This document shows positions 7,935 through 18,143 of a stretch of 64,000 nucleotides of DNA, piece after piece. Below the pieces are notes generated by a model. The model saw only the letters and a program-made list of their open reading frames with translations, made no database searches and was not told where the DNA came from. How positions within the stretch are numbered: the first letter of the stretch is position 1; each line of letters opens with the position of its first letter. A program made the translations under genes and the position numbers. This stretch comes from Achromobacter spanius. GTDB taxonomy: Bacteria; Pseudomonadota; Gammaproteobacteria; Burkholderiales; Burkholderiaceae_B. The stretch lies in NCBI RefSeq assembly GCF_003994415.1, contig NZ_CP034689.1, positions 744,001 to 808,000 on the forward strand. The letters are read 5' to 3'.

Positions 7935-9099
7935 CACGCGCTTGCTGTCCCACGTTGCGGCTGCCGCGACGGCGGTCGCACTGGCGGTTGGCGCGTATTG
8001 CGGCGCGGACGATGTGCTCAGCCGCATCGTGACGCCCGCCGCCGCACCCTTGTCGGCCACGGCCGGCAAAAACAACTACCTGCCCAATCTGGGACCGGAC
8101 TGGGGCACTCAGCACGTCAACCTGAATCGCCTGGGCAACGCGCTAAGCGACGGCACGCTGGTCGTGCTGGGCTCGTCCGAACTGTCCAGCCACGACCTGC
8201 GTTTCGTTCCTTACCGCTTCTTTCCCGACGAGCTGAAAATGCCGACGCTGGCCTATGGCCATGCCATGTTCCAGTCTTATGGAATTGTCAGCGTGCTGGA
8301 ATCCGTGGCCGATTCCCTGACGCCGAACACGCGGCTGGTGATCATGGTGTCGCCCGCATGGTTCGCCTCGGGCGGCCAGTTGCCGCGCAGCGCGTTCGCC
8401 GAGCACGTGACCGGCCCGGTCTGGGACCGCCTGTGGGACCAGCCCAGCACGCGCGAGCAGATGCAGACCTGGATCACCGACAACGCGAATTGGGGTCTGC
8501 TCTGGCTGATCGCCAACGGTCAGGCGGCCGAACTGAAAGACAAGTTGGTGCTGTGGTGGCATGCCCGCCAGGACCCCGCGCCTGACCGCCCGCGCACCAA
8601 GCTGTCGGTGCCCGCGCATCGTTTCGTGTCCTGGCCGTCCGCCGCGCGCTTGAACGAAGGGCAGTGGGGGCGGCTGACGCATCAGGCGCGCGAGGTGGAG
8701 CACAATCTGGGCGGCCACAACCCCTACGACGTACGCGACGACTACTACAAGCAATACCTGGCGCCGCTGTACTCGCCGGCCCGCAACGAGTTCGCCGACG
8801 TCGACCCCATCACCCGCGCCGAGCTGGGCGATCTGTCGCGCGTCATGGCCTTGCTGCAAAAGCGCAAGGTGAAGGCCTACTTCGTCATTCAACCGTTCAA
8901 CCCCAAGCTCATCCTGGATGTCGAGCGCTTCGATCCGGTGGTGGCCGCCATCACGGGCATGTGCGCGCGCTATCAAATGGGTTGCCTGGACCTTTACAGC
9001 ATCCCGTTCGAACCGGGCATGCTGCGCGACGACATGCACCTGGCCGAGCTGGGCTGGGCCATGGCCGACCAAGGCATTGCGGAGTACTTTTCCCGATGA
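7912..9099 (+). CDS. dltD: DltD-like extracytoplasmic D-alanyl transferase
   Basis: 395 residues if started at the ATG at 7912 (MLLPILRNTRLLSHVAAAAT), which gives a clean N-terminal membrane anchor; the longer in-frame start at 7834 adds a basic non-membrane stretch inside the dltC coding sequence. The SGNH-like nucleophile motif is LGSSELSSHDLR, and the C-terminal Asp-His pair is DDMHLAELGW, as in DltD. In Gram-positives DltD takes the D-alanyl group on its serine outside the membrane and passes it to teichoic acid. Here the final acceptor must be another envelope component. The stop overlaps the next start as ATGA. Confidence 0.88.
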   Translation: MLLPILRNTRLLSHVAAAATAVALAVGAYCGADDVLSRIVTPAAAPLSATAGKNNYLPNLGPDWGTQHVNLNRLGNALSDGTLVVLGSSELSSHDLRFVPYRFFPDELKMPTLAYGHAMFQSYGIVSVLESVADSLTPNTRLVIMVSPAWFASGGQLPRSAFAEHVTGPVWDRLWDQPSTREQMQTWITDNANWGLLWLIANGQAAELKDKLVLWWHARQDPAPDRPRTKLSVPAHRFVSWPSAARLNEGQWGRLTHQAREVEHNLGGHNPYDVRDDYYKQYLAPLYSPARNEFADVDPITRAELGDLSRVMALLQKRKVKAYFVIQPFNPKLILDVERFDPVVAAITGMCARYQMGCLDLYSIPFEPGMLRDDMHLAELGWAMADQGIAEYFSR

Positions 9100-9248
9100 A
9101 ATTCTTTCGCAAAGACGGCGCCGGACGCCGCTTTTTCTGGCATGTGTGCCTGTACATCGGGGTCATCCTGGTGTTTGTGCTGCAGGCACAACCCACCACG
9201 GGCAGCGGTGGACCCATCAAGGTCGAATTCCAATACCAGCAGTTCTGA
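9096..9248 (+). CDS. dltX: DltX-like transmembrane microprotein with acyl-shuttle motif
   Basis: A 50-residue protein whose ATG overlaps the dltD stop (ATGA at 9096-9099). The start MKFFRKDGAGRR is basic and cytoplasmic. Residues 13-30 (FFWHVCLYIGVILVFVLQ) form one membrane helix. The tail ends in VEFQYQQF at the very C-terminus. FQYQQF fits the FxYxxF hexapeptide found at the end of DltX or fused to MBOAT proteins, where the tyrosine carries the acyl group between the MBOAT protein and the transferase. Its size, topology, end motif and place between dltD and dltB all agree. It is easily missed because of its length. Confidence 0.88.
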   Translation: MKFFRKDGAGRRFFWHVCLYIGVILVFVLQAQPTTGSGGPIKVEFQYQQF

Positions 9249-9256
9249 GCCTCGCC

Positions 9257-10384
9257 ATGGAATTGTTTGCAAGCTTGAGCTTCTTTGGCGGCGCCCTGTG
9301 CGGCGGCCTGGGCCTGTTGGCGTACCGCTCGTTCGGCATGCCGTTTCGCATCGGCTATCGCCACATCATCGGGGTGATCTGCCTGGGTGTCTGGATGGCG
9401 GTATTCTGGGCGCGCCCCTATCAGCCCATCGCGCTGCTGGCCATGTCGGGCGGCGCCTTGTGGGCCATGCGCCGCGGCTACATTCCCACCTGGCTGGCCG
9501 TCATCATCACCATGGCGCCGTTGCTGCTGGTGAAGACCGGCGTGTCGCACCTGGGTGCGATGCTGGGCCTGTCGTTCGCCACCTTCCGCGCCATCGACGT
9601 GCTGCTGTTTGCGCAACGCAACGAGCGCGTGTCGCCGCTGGATTACTTCATCTACCTGTTCTTCCCGCTGACGCTGTTGGCAGGCCCCATGTACCGCTGG
9701 CGCAATTTCCAGGCGGATCTCAAGCGCGGCTATGAAGGCGTGAACCTGAACACCTGGCTGACCGGGCTGGAACTGATCATGCTGGGCGTGATCCAGAAGT
9801 TCGGCCTGGCCGAGCTGATCTGGCGTTATGGCCTGGCCACGCTGGATGCGCACGACTATTCGTTGACCGGGGTTGCGCTGAACGCTTCGCTGTACAGCGC
9901 GTATCTGTTCTTCGACTTCGCCGGGTATTCGACGATGGCAATCGGCATCGGCATGCTGTTCGGCTTCACCTTGCCGATCAACTTCCGCAACCCCTTGGCC
10001 ACGCTGAACCCGCAGGACTTCTGGCGCCGCTGGCACATCAGCCTGTCGGAGTGGTTGCGCGACGTGGTGTTCATGCCGATCTACAAGGCGTTGAGCAAGA
10101 CCAGGTTCTTCGGACGGCATCGTTTGGCGGCGCAGAACATCGGCATCTTCGCCACGCTGCTGGCCATGGGGGTGTGGAACGGGCTGTCGCTGCATTACAT
10201 CGTCAGCGGCCTGATGTTCGGCACGTATTCGGTGGGGCACAACCTGTTGGTCAACGCGGCGCGCACCCGACCTGCCTTGCAGTCCACGTTGGCGCACCCG
10301 GTGATGCGGCTTTTGGGCCGCGTGCTTACCTTGATTCTGGCCGCGCTGGCGCTGTACGTGTTCAGCGGCCGCAGCCCCATCTGA
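9257..10384 (+). CDS. dltB: DltB-like MBOAT membrane acyltransferase
   Basis: 375 residues with multiple hydrophobic segments. The MBOAT signature region is NPLATLNPQDFWRRWHISLSEWLRD, and the catalytic histidine follows in WNGLSLHYIVSGLMFG. DltB moves the D-alanyl group from the DltC thioester in the cytoplasm to an acceptor outside the membrane. Its C-terminus does not carry the FxYxxF motif, which is consistent with a separate DltX being present 8 bases upstream. The stop is 16 bases before dltA. Confidence 0.92.
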   Translation: MELFASLSFFGGALCGGLGLLAYRSFGMPFRIGYRHIIGVICLGVWMAVFWARPYQPIALLAMSGGALWAMRRGYIPTWLAVIITMAPLLLVKTGVSHLGAMLGLSFATFRAIDVLLFAQRNERVSPLDYFIYLFFPLTLLAGPMYRWRNFQADLKRGYEGVNLNTWLTGLELIMLGVIQKFGLAELIWRYGLATLDAHDYSLTGVALNASLYSAYLFFDFAGYSTMAIGIGMLFGFTLPINFRNPLATLNPQDFWRRWHISLSEWLRDVVFMPIYKALSKTRFFGRHRLAAQNIGIFATLLAMGVWNGLSLHYIVSGLMFGTYSVGHNLLVNAARTRPALQSTLAHPVMRLLGRVLTLILAALALYVFSGRSPI

Positions 10385-10400
10385 CGCCGGGAGCATCGGC

Positions 10401-11846
10401 ATGCGTTTTGATCTGAAAACGTTCCAGTTTGTTGATACCGGAATGTCACCCGACGCCTTGGCCGTCGCCGCCGCCGATCGCTCTTTGAGCTGGGCGCAGT
10501 TGCGTGACGAGGCGTACGCCTGGGCGGAGAACGCGCGCCAACACGGCGCGGCCCCGGATGTGCCGGTGGCTATCTACGGCCACAAAGAAGCGTCGTTCTT
10601 CGTCGCCATGGTGGGCGCGCTGCTGATCGGCGCGCCGTTCGTGCCGGTCGACACCATCTACCCGGTGGAGCGGCTGCGCCGCATTGTCGAGATCGTGCGC
10701 GCCGCGGCCGTCTACGACGCCGCCACCGGCACGTTCACCGAAGGGGAAGGCGCCATGCTGGCCGAGCGCGGCCTGGCTTACGTCATGTTCACCTCGGGCA
10801 GCACGGGCGACCCCAAGGGCGTGCAGATCGGCCGCGAAAGCGTGGGCTTGTTGGGCGATTGGATGGGGGGCAGCTTTGGCCTGGGCGACGCGCCGATATT
10901 CATGAACCAGGCGCCGTTCAGCTTCGACCTGTCCATGTACGAGGTCTTCGGCACCCTGGCTGCGGGCGGCGCCTGCGTGCTGAACGCTCGCGAGCAGATC
11001 GCGGCGGCCGGCACGTGGATGCCGCGCTTGGCACAACATGGCGTGACGGTGTGGGTGTCGACCCCGTCGTTTGCCCATCAGCAGCTGGCCAACCGGGATT
11101 TTTCCCCGGCCACCTTGCCCGCGCTGCGCACTTTCCTGTTTTGCGGCGAGCCGCTGCCGGCGGCCTTGGCTAAAAAGCTGCGCCAGCGCTTCCCCGATGC
11201 TGTCATCCTGAATACGTATGGCCCCACGGAAGCCACCGTGGCCACCACCTGGATCGAAGTCACCGACGCCGTGCTCGCGGCCCACGACCCGCTGCCGGTG
11301 GGCCACGCCAAGCCAGACAGCCTGTTGATCGTGGATGAAGGCGAGATCTGCATCGTGGGCGACCACGTCATGCGCGGCTACCTCAACCGCCCTGATCTGA
11401 ACGACGCCAAGCTCTACACCCACGAAGATGGCCGCCGCGCTTTCCGCACGGGCGATCTGGGCCAACTGGAAGAGGGCGGCCTGCTGTTTTGCCGAGGCCG
11501 CATGGACGACCAGATCAAGCTGAACGGCTATCGCATCGAACTGGCGGAAATCGACGAAGCGCTGCACGGCCTGCCGGGGGTGGAAGGCGGCGCCTGCGCG
11601 GTGCTGCGTCGTCCCGATGGCACGGCGGTGCGCCTGATTGGTTTTGTGGCCGGCGTGGCGCAAGAGCCGGATGCGCGCTTTCTGGCGCCCGATGCGCTGG
11701 CCGATTGCAAAGCGCGGCTGGCCCAGCGCCTGCCGCCCTATATGGTGCCGTCGGAATTGGTGGCTTGCCCGGCATTGCCCATGTCGAACAACCACAAGAT
11801 CGACCGCAAGAAGCTGGTCGAGATCTACGCCGGGATTCCGGCGTAG
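10401..11846 (+). CDS. dltA: DltA-like D-alanine--carrier protein ligase
   Basis: 481 residues, close to Gram-positive DltA. Adenylation-domain core motifs are in order: phosphate loop YVMFTSGSTGDPKGV, YGPTEATVATT, FRTGDLG, the hinge MDDQIKLNGYRIELAEID, and the C-terminal catalytic lysine in NNHKIDRKKL. It should activate D-alanine with ATP and load it onto the DltC-like carrier. It is the last gene of the operon. The family is established; D-alanine specificity is likely from the operon but not proven from sequence. Confidence 0.9.
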   Translation: MRFDLKTFQFVDTGMSPDALAVAAADRSLSWAQLRDEAYAWAENARQHGAAPDVPVAIYGHKEASFFVAMVGALLIGAPFVPVDTIYPVERLRRIVEIVRAAAVYDAATGTFTEGEGAMLAERGLAYVMFTSGSTGDPKGVQIGRESVGLLGDWMGGSFGLGDAPIFMNQAPFSFDLSMYEVFGTLAAGGACVLNAREQIAAAGTWMPRLAQHGVTVWVSTPSFAHQQLANRDFSPATLPALRTFLFCGEPLPAALAKKLRQRFPDAVILNTYGPTEATVATTWIEVTDAVLAAHDPLPVGHAKPDSLLIVDEGEICIVGDHVMRGYLNRPDLNDAKLYTHEDGRRAFRTGDLGQLEEGGLLFCRGRMDDQIKLNGYRIELAEIDEALHGLPGVEGGACAVLRRPDGTAVRLIGFVAGVAQEPDARFLAPDALADCKARLAQRLPPYMVPSELVACPALPMSNNHKIDRKKLVEIYAGIPA

Positions 11847-11849
11847 CGG

Positions 11850-11876
11850 AAAAAAGAACGGGGCGCGATGCCCCGT
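11850..11876 (-). terminator. terminator between dltA and yggT
   Basis: ACGGGGC-GCGAT-GCCCCGT with an A run on its left side (AAAAAA from 11850). Read on the minus strand it is a stem followed by TTCTTTTTT, so it terminates the yggT transcript. It may also slow plus-strand transcription leaving dltA. Confidence 0.8.
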
Positions 11877-11884
11877 GTCTTGGT

Positions 11885-12457
11885 CTACAGACCCATCATG
11901 CGCTGGCTCAGATTGGCCAGCACCATCAGCAGGATCTGCGCCACGATCAGTAGCACCAGGGGTGAAAAGTCGATGCTGGTGCGCGGCAGGATGCGGCGGA
12001 TGGGGTCCAGCATGGGCGCGGTCAGCGCCTGCAGCAGCGGCATCATCGGCGCCGTCGGATTGACCCAGGACAGCACGGCCTGGATCAGCGTCAGCCACAC
12101 CACCAGGTTCAGGGCCCACTTGATGGCCATGATCAGGGCCGAGCCCATGGCGGCGGGCAGCAGCGCGGCGGGAATCAGCGCGCCCAGCGCAACCAGCCAG
12201 ATCAGCACGATGTACAGAAGCGCTGCCAGCCAGGCGGCGACCAGGCTTGTCCAGTCGATCTTGTTGCCAGCGGGAATGACCTTGCGCAGCGGCATCACCA
12301 GCCAGTTCGTCGCCTGGTAGATGGTGCGCGCAATCGGGTTGAAGGCATGGAGGCGGATCGCGTGCATCCAGGCGCGGGCAATCAATGCCGCGCCGAACAG
12401 CGTGAACACGATTTCGAGAAGGAAGCGGAAGATATCACCGAGCATGGACGCGATCAC
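11885..12457 (-). CDS. YggT-family integral membrane protein
   Basis: 190 residues made of two repeats of the YggT domain (two hydrophobic helices each): MLGDIFRFLLEIVFTLFGAALIARAW near the start and the matching segment around residues 100-180, with the family features NPIARTIYQATNWLVMPLRKVIPA and LDPIRRILPRTSIDFSPLVLLI. YggT proteins are implicated in osmotic tolerance or cofactor assembly in other bacteria, but the molecular role is not settled. The start could also be the ATG four codons in. It is convergent with dltA. Confidence 0.85.
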   Translation of the reverse strand: MIASMLGDIFRFLLEIVFTLFGAALIARAWMHAIRLHAFNPIARTIYQATNWLVMPLRKVIPAGNKIDWTSLVAAWLAALLYIVLIWLVALGALIPAALLPAAMGSALIMAIKWALNLVVWLTLIQAVLSWVNPTAPMMPLLQALTAPMLDPIRRILPRTSIDFSPLVLLIVAQILLMVLANLSQRMMGL

Positions 12458-12531
12458 CGAAAAAATGAGGAATCAATTGTCGCACGCTGCGTCGAAAGTT
12501 TGCGGCGGCGTTTGGAGGATGGGGGCGACGC

Positions 12532-12562
12532 AAAAAAGCCGCCTAGCCAAGGCCAGGCGGCT
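12532..12562 (-). terminator. intrinsic terminator of the histone-like gene
   Basis: AGCCGCCT at 12537-12544 pairs with AGGCGGCT at 12555-12562. On the minus strand the stem is followed by TTTTTTG. It lies 32 bp after the histone-like stop. Confidence 0.85.
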
Positions 12563-12593
12563 CTAGTGAAGCTAATGCTTCGAACCGTCCGAA

Positions 12594-13346
12594 TTAAGGA
12601 CGGCCACCCGTGGGGAACGGCCACGAAGCGGCGGGATTCAGCGCGGTCTTTGCACCCGGGGCAGCAGCCGTGGAGGGCGGCGTTGCGGGCTTCTTGGGAG
12701 CGGCTTTCTTCGCGGCAGGCTTCTTGGCAGCGGCGGGCTTGGCGGCAGCAGCCGGCTTGGCGGCGGCGGGAGCCTTCTTTGCAGCGGGAGCCTTCTTGGC
12801 GGCAGGCGCCTTCTTGGCAGCGGGGGCCTTCTTGGCTACCGCTTTCTTGGCAACTGCTTTTTTGGCAACTGCTTTCTTGGCGGCGGGCGCCTTCTTGGCA
12901 ACGGCCTTCTTGGCTACCGCTTTCTTGGCAACGGCTTTCTTGGCAACTGCCTTCTTTGCGACGGCCTTCTTGGCTACCGCTTTCTTGGCAACGGCTTTCT
13001 TGGCGACTGCCTTTTTGGCGACGGCCTTCTTGGCTACCGCTTTCTTGGCAACGGCCTTCTTGGCGACAACCTTCTTGGCTACCGCTTTCTTGGCGACGGC
13101 CTTCTTGGCGACTGCCTTTTTAGCGACGGCCTTCTTGGCTACCGCTTTCTTGGCGACGACCTTCTTGGCTGCCGGCTTCTTGGCGGCAACCTTCTTCACT
13201 GCCGGCTTCTTGGCGGCGACGACTTTCTTGACAGCTACCTTCTTGACAGCGGCTTTTTTGGCCGGTGCGGCCTTCTTAGCGACTGCCTTCTTGGCGGCGG
13301 GCTTCTTCGCCGCGGCTTTCTTTACGGCTTTCTTGGCTGTTGCCAT
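12594..13346 (-). CDS. histone H1-like DNA-binding protein with AVAKK repeats
   Basis: 250 residues starting MATAKKAVKKAAAKK; this second ATG (13346) has AAGGAG at 7-base spacing, whereas the ATG at 13352 is too close to it. The body is almost only Lys, Ala, Val and Pro: roughly 18 consecutive (A/V)VAKK pentads, flanked by PAAKK-type variants. The tail ends ALNPAASWPFPTGGRP. It resembles the H1-like proteins of Bordetella (BpH1 type), which bind and compact DNA. The DNA is a 15-bp tandem repeat, so length is expected to vary between strains. Synonymous differences between copies show the array is not a recent perfect expansion. Confidence 0.93.
   Translation of the reverse strand: MATAKKAVKKAAAKKPAAKKAVAKKAAPAKKAAVKKVAVKKVVAAKKPAVKKVAAKKPAAKKVVAKKAVAKKAVAKKAVAKKAVAKKAVAKKVVAKKAVAKKAVAKKAVAKKAVAKKAVAKKAVAKKAVAKKAVAKKAVAKKAVAKKAVAKKAPAAKKAVAKKAVAKKAVAKKAPAAKKAPAAKKAPAAKKAPAAAKPAAAAKPAAAKKPAAKKAAPKKPATPPSTAAAPGAKTALNPAASWPFPTGGRP
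12830..13170 (-). repeat. 15-bp tandem repeat array in the histone-like gene
   Basis: Degenerate 15-bp units of the type CTTGGCGACGGCCTT / CTTGGCTACCGCTTT repeat about 20 times and encode AVAKK pentads. Boundaries are approximate because the flanks grade into related PAAKK units. Confidence 0.85.
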
Positions 13347-13378
13347 GGTCATGCTCCTTAGGTTCAGGGGTCCCAGAA

Positions 13379-13407
13379 CTTAAACCCGTGCCCCGACTCG
13401 CCAACAA
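13379..13407 (-). promoter_or_regulatory. possible promoter of the histone-like gene
   Basis: On the minus strand TTGTTG (13402-13407) and TTTAAG (13379-13384) are separated by 17 bases and lie 32 bases before the chosen start. Each matches the sigma-70 consensus at only about four of six positions. Confidence 0.35.
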
Positions 13408-13497
13408 AGCGAATCGTGCCCGGGCTATTCATCGGCGCATGCCGCTGTTCTGTGCGAGCAACAGCTACTACGGTTTGCGCTAATGAATTCGGCACAG

Positions 13498-13544
13498 CCA
13501 TTTGATATGGCCCCCGCTCCTTTGGCGCGAGCCATTTCAAATGG
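13498..13544. repeat. imperfect inverted repeat in the histone/nrdB gap
   Basis: CCATTTGATATGGC at 13498-13511 pairs with GCCATTTCAAATGG at 13531-13544 with one mismatch around a 19-base centre. No gene is seen in the 350-bp gap between the histone-like gene and nrdB. Function unknown; it could be an operator or an mRNA-end structure. Confidence 0.5.
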
Positions 13545-13642
13545 CGCCGGTCGCAGCCTGATCACAGGCCGCCGACCGCTTGTTCTACGTGTTCGAAAAC
13601 ACCCTGACCAGGAAGCGCGTCATCAAGCCTGTCGCGAACGCG

Positions 13643-13664
13643 ACGCTCTGTGTTGGCAGAGCGT
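13643..13664 (-). terminator. hairpin downstream of nrdB
   Basis: ACGCTCTG-TGTTGG-CAGAGCGT, an 8-bp stem 30 bp after the nrdB stop on the minus strand. No T tract follows, so it is a weak terminator candidate or an mRNA 3' end. Confidence 0.35.
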
Positions 13665-13693
13665 GCCCGCGCCGGGCCTGATGACGTACTGCT

Positions 13694-14890
13694 TTACTCC
13701 CAGCTCAGCGTGCCACCGGTTTGGTATTCGATCACGCGAGTTTCAAAAAAGTTGCGTTCCTTTTTAAGATCGATCATTTCCGCCATCCAAGGGAAGGGAT
13801 TCTCTTCCTGCGGGTACAGCGGTTCGATACCGATTTGCTGGCAACGACGGTTGGCGATGAAGCGCAGGTAGGATTTGAACATAGGTGCGTTCAAGCCCAA
13901 CACGCCGCGCGGCATCGTGTCTTCGGCGTAAGCGTATTCGAGTTCGACCGCTTTGCGGAAGAGTTCTCGAATTTCTTCGCGGAAAGCCGGCGTCCACAGA
14001 TGCGGATTTTCCAGTTTGACGGTGTTGATCAGGTCGATGCCGAAGTTGCAGTGCATGGATTCATCGCGAAGGATGTACATGTACTGCTCGGCCGCGCCGG
14101 TCATCTTGTTCTGGCGACCCAGCGCCAGGATCTGCGTGAAGCCCACGTAGAAGAACAGGCCTTCCATCAAGCAAGCGAAAACGATCAGCGACTTCAGCAG
14201 CGTCTGGTCGGCTTCGGGCGTGCCCGTCTTGAAGTGGGGGTCCGCGATCGCGTCGATGAACGGGATCAGGAACTCGTCTTTGGCGCGGATGGACGGAACT
14301 TCGTTATAAGCGTTGAAGATCTCGGCTTCGTCCAGGTCCAGGCTTTCGACGATGTATTGATAAGCGTGCGTGTGGATTGCTTCCTCGAATGCCTGGCGCA
14401 GCAGGAACTGGCGGCATTCGGGAGCCGTGATGTGGCGGTAGGTGCCCAACACGATGTTGTTCGCGGCCAGCGAGTCGGCCGTGACGAAGAAACCCAGGTT
14501 GCGCTTGACGATGCGGCGTTCGTCTTCGGTGAGCCCGTTCGGGTTCTTCCAAAGCGCGATGTCGCGCGACATGTTGATCTCTTGCGGCATCCAGTGGTTG
14601 GCGCACGTGGCCAAATACTTTTCCCACGCCCACTTGTACTTGAACGGCACAAGTTGATTGACGTCGGTTTCGCCGTTGATGATGCGCTTGTCGGCAACCT
14701 TCACGCGCTGCGCGGTGGCTGCGCCGCTGGCGGCCAGACCCGCCGCGTGTTCAGGCGCGGCAGGCGTAGGCATGGCGGTGTCGCCGAACACACCCGTCGC
14801 CGCCCGGACTTCGGGCGCAGCCTGCTGGCCGCCCGCGGAGGCGGGGGAAGCAGGTTGCGTGGCGGTGGTGTCGTCTTCCCAATTAATCAT
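13694..14890 (-). CDS. nrdB: class I ribonucleotide reductase, beta subunit
   Basis: 398 residues from MINWEDDTTATQ; the ATG at 14890 has GGAG 7 bases upstream. Diiron-site motifs are visible: FFVTADSLAANNIVL (Asp ligand), FEEAIHTHAYQYI (Glu and His ligands), then MEGLFFY and RDESMHCNFG (Glu, Glu and His ligands). The tyrosine seven residues after the Glu of EAIHTHAY aligns with the radical tyrosine, which argues for a class Ia-type radical rather than the Chlamydia type with Phe there. It supplies the radical for NrdA to reduce ribonucleotides. It follows nrdA by 19 bp. Confidence 0.95.
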   Translation of the reverse strand: MINWEDDTTATQPASPASAGGQQAAPEVRAATGVFGDTAMPTPAAPEHAAGLAASGAATAQRVKVADKRIINGETDVNQLVPFKYKWAWEKYLATCANHWMPQEINMSRDIALWKNPNGLTEDERRIVKRNLGFFVTADSLAANNIVLGTYRHITAPECRQFLLRQAFEEAIHTHAYQYIVESLDLDEAEIFNAYNEVPSIRAKDEFLIPFIDAIADPHFKTGTPEADQTLLKSLIVFACLMEGLFFYVGFTQILALGRQNKMTGAAEQYMYILRDESMHCNFGIDLINTVKLENPHLWTPAFREEIRELFRKAVELEYAYAEDTMPRGVLGLNAPMFKSYLRFIANRRCQQIGIEPLYPQEENPFPWMAEMIDLKKERNFFETRVIEYQTGGTLSWE

Positions 14891-14909
14891 TTCAATTCTC
14901 CGGAGGCGG

Positions 14910-17840
<2,931 letters not shown>

Positions 17841-17981
17841 GGAAGCTCCTGTGCGAAAACGCGTAGATAGCGACATGACGGCGGTCATGTCCGGTATGAA
17901 TGGTGATCTTTTGAGGGGGTCGGAACGGCTTGGACGGCTTAGTCCAAAAGGCGTGGCCGACGAGAATCAGCGCTTAGGCGA

Positions 17982-17997
17982 CCACAACATGTAGTGT
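17982..17997 (-). promoter_or_regulatory. NrdR box 2 (proximal to nrdA)
   Basis: CCACAACATGTAGTGT matches the NrdR box pattern acaCwAtATaTwGtgt at nearly every conserved position. It starts exactly 31 bp from the start of the second box, the three-turn spacing known for NrdR box pairs. It would lie just downstream of the predicted transcription start. Confidence 0.85.
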
Positions 17998-18012
17998 AGC
18001 ACCCCTCGTTGG

Positions 18013-18028
18013 ACACTAATTCTAGTGA
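18013..18028 (-). promoter_or_regulatory. NrdR box 1 overlapping the nrdA -10
   Basis: ACACTAATTCTAGTGA, a near-palindromic NrdR box. On the minus strand its centre contains TAGAAT, the predicted -10 hexamer, so NrdR binding would block RNA polymerase. Confidence 0.85.
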
Positions 18029-18047
18029 TCGAGAACTACTGAAACAA
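18019..18047 (-). promoter_or_regulatory. predicted nrdAB promoter
   Basis: On the minus strand TTGTTT (18042-18047) and TAGAAT (18019-18024) have a 17-base spacer. The -10 lies inside NrdR box 1. The mRNA leader to the nrdA ATG would be about 170 bases. Confidence 0.6.
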
Positions 18048-18091
18048 GAAGAAGATATGACGAAGCCTACAAAAGATTGTTACTAAATGCA

Positions 18092-18119
18092 CTGGGCGCG
18101 CCCAATAAGGCGCGCCCAG
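18092..18119 (-). terminator. hairpin after the indolepyruvate oxidoreductase gene
   Basis: An 11-bp perfect stem (CTGGGCGCGCC with GGCGCGCCCAG) and a 6-base loop, 25 bp after the stop. The sequence following on the minus strand is TGCATTTAG, only weakly T-rich. It separates this gene from the nrdAB promoter. Confidence 0.65.
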
Positions 18120-18143
18120 GAGTGCACGGCTCAAAGCGACTGT

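Noticed and set aside
12594..13352. Regular short repeats that could suggest CRISPR
   Set aside because: The 15-bp units are contiguous, in frame, and code for AVAKK pentads; there are no spacers and no cas genes.
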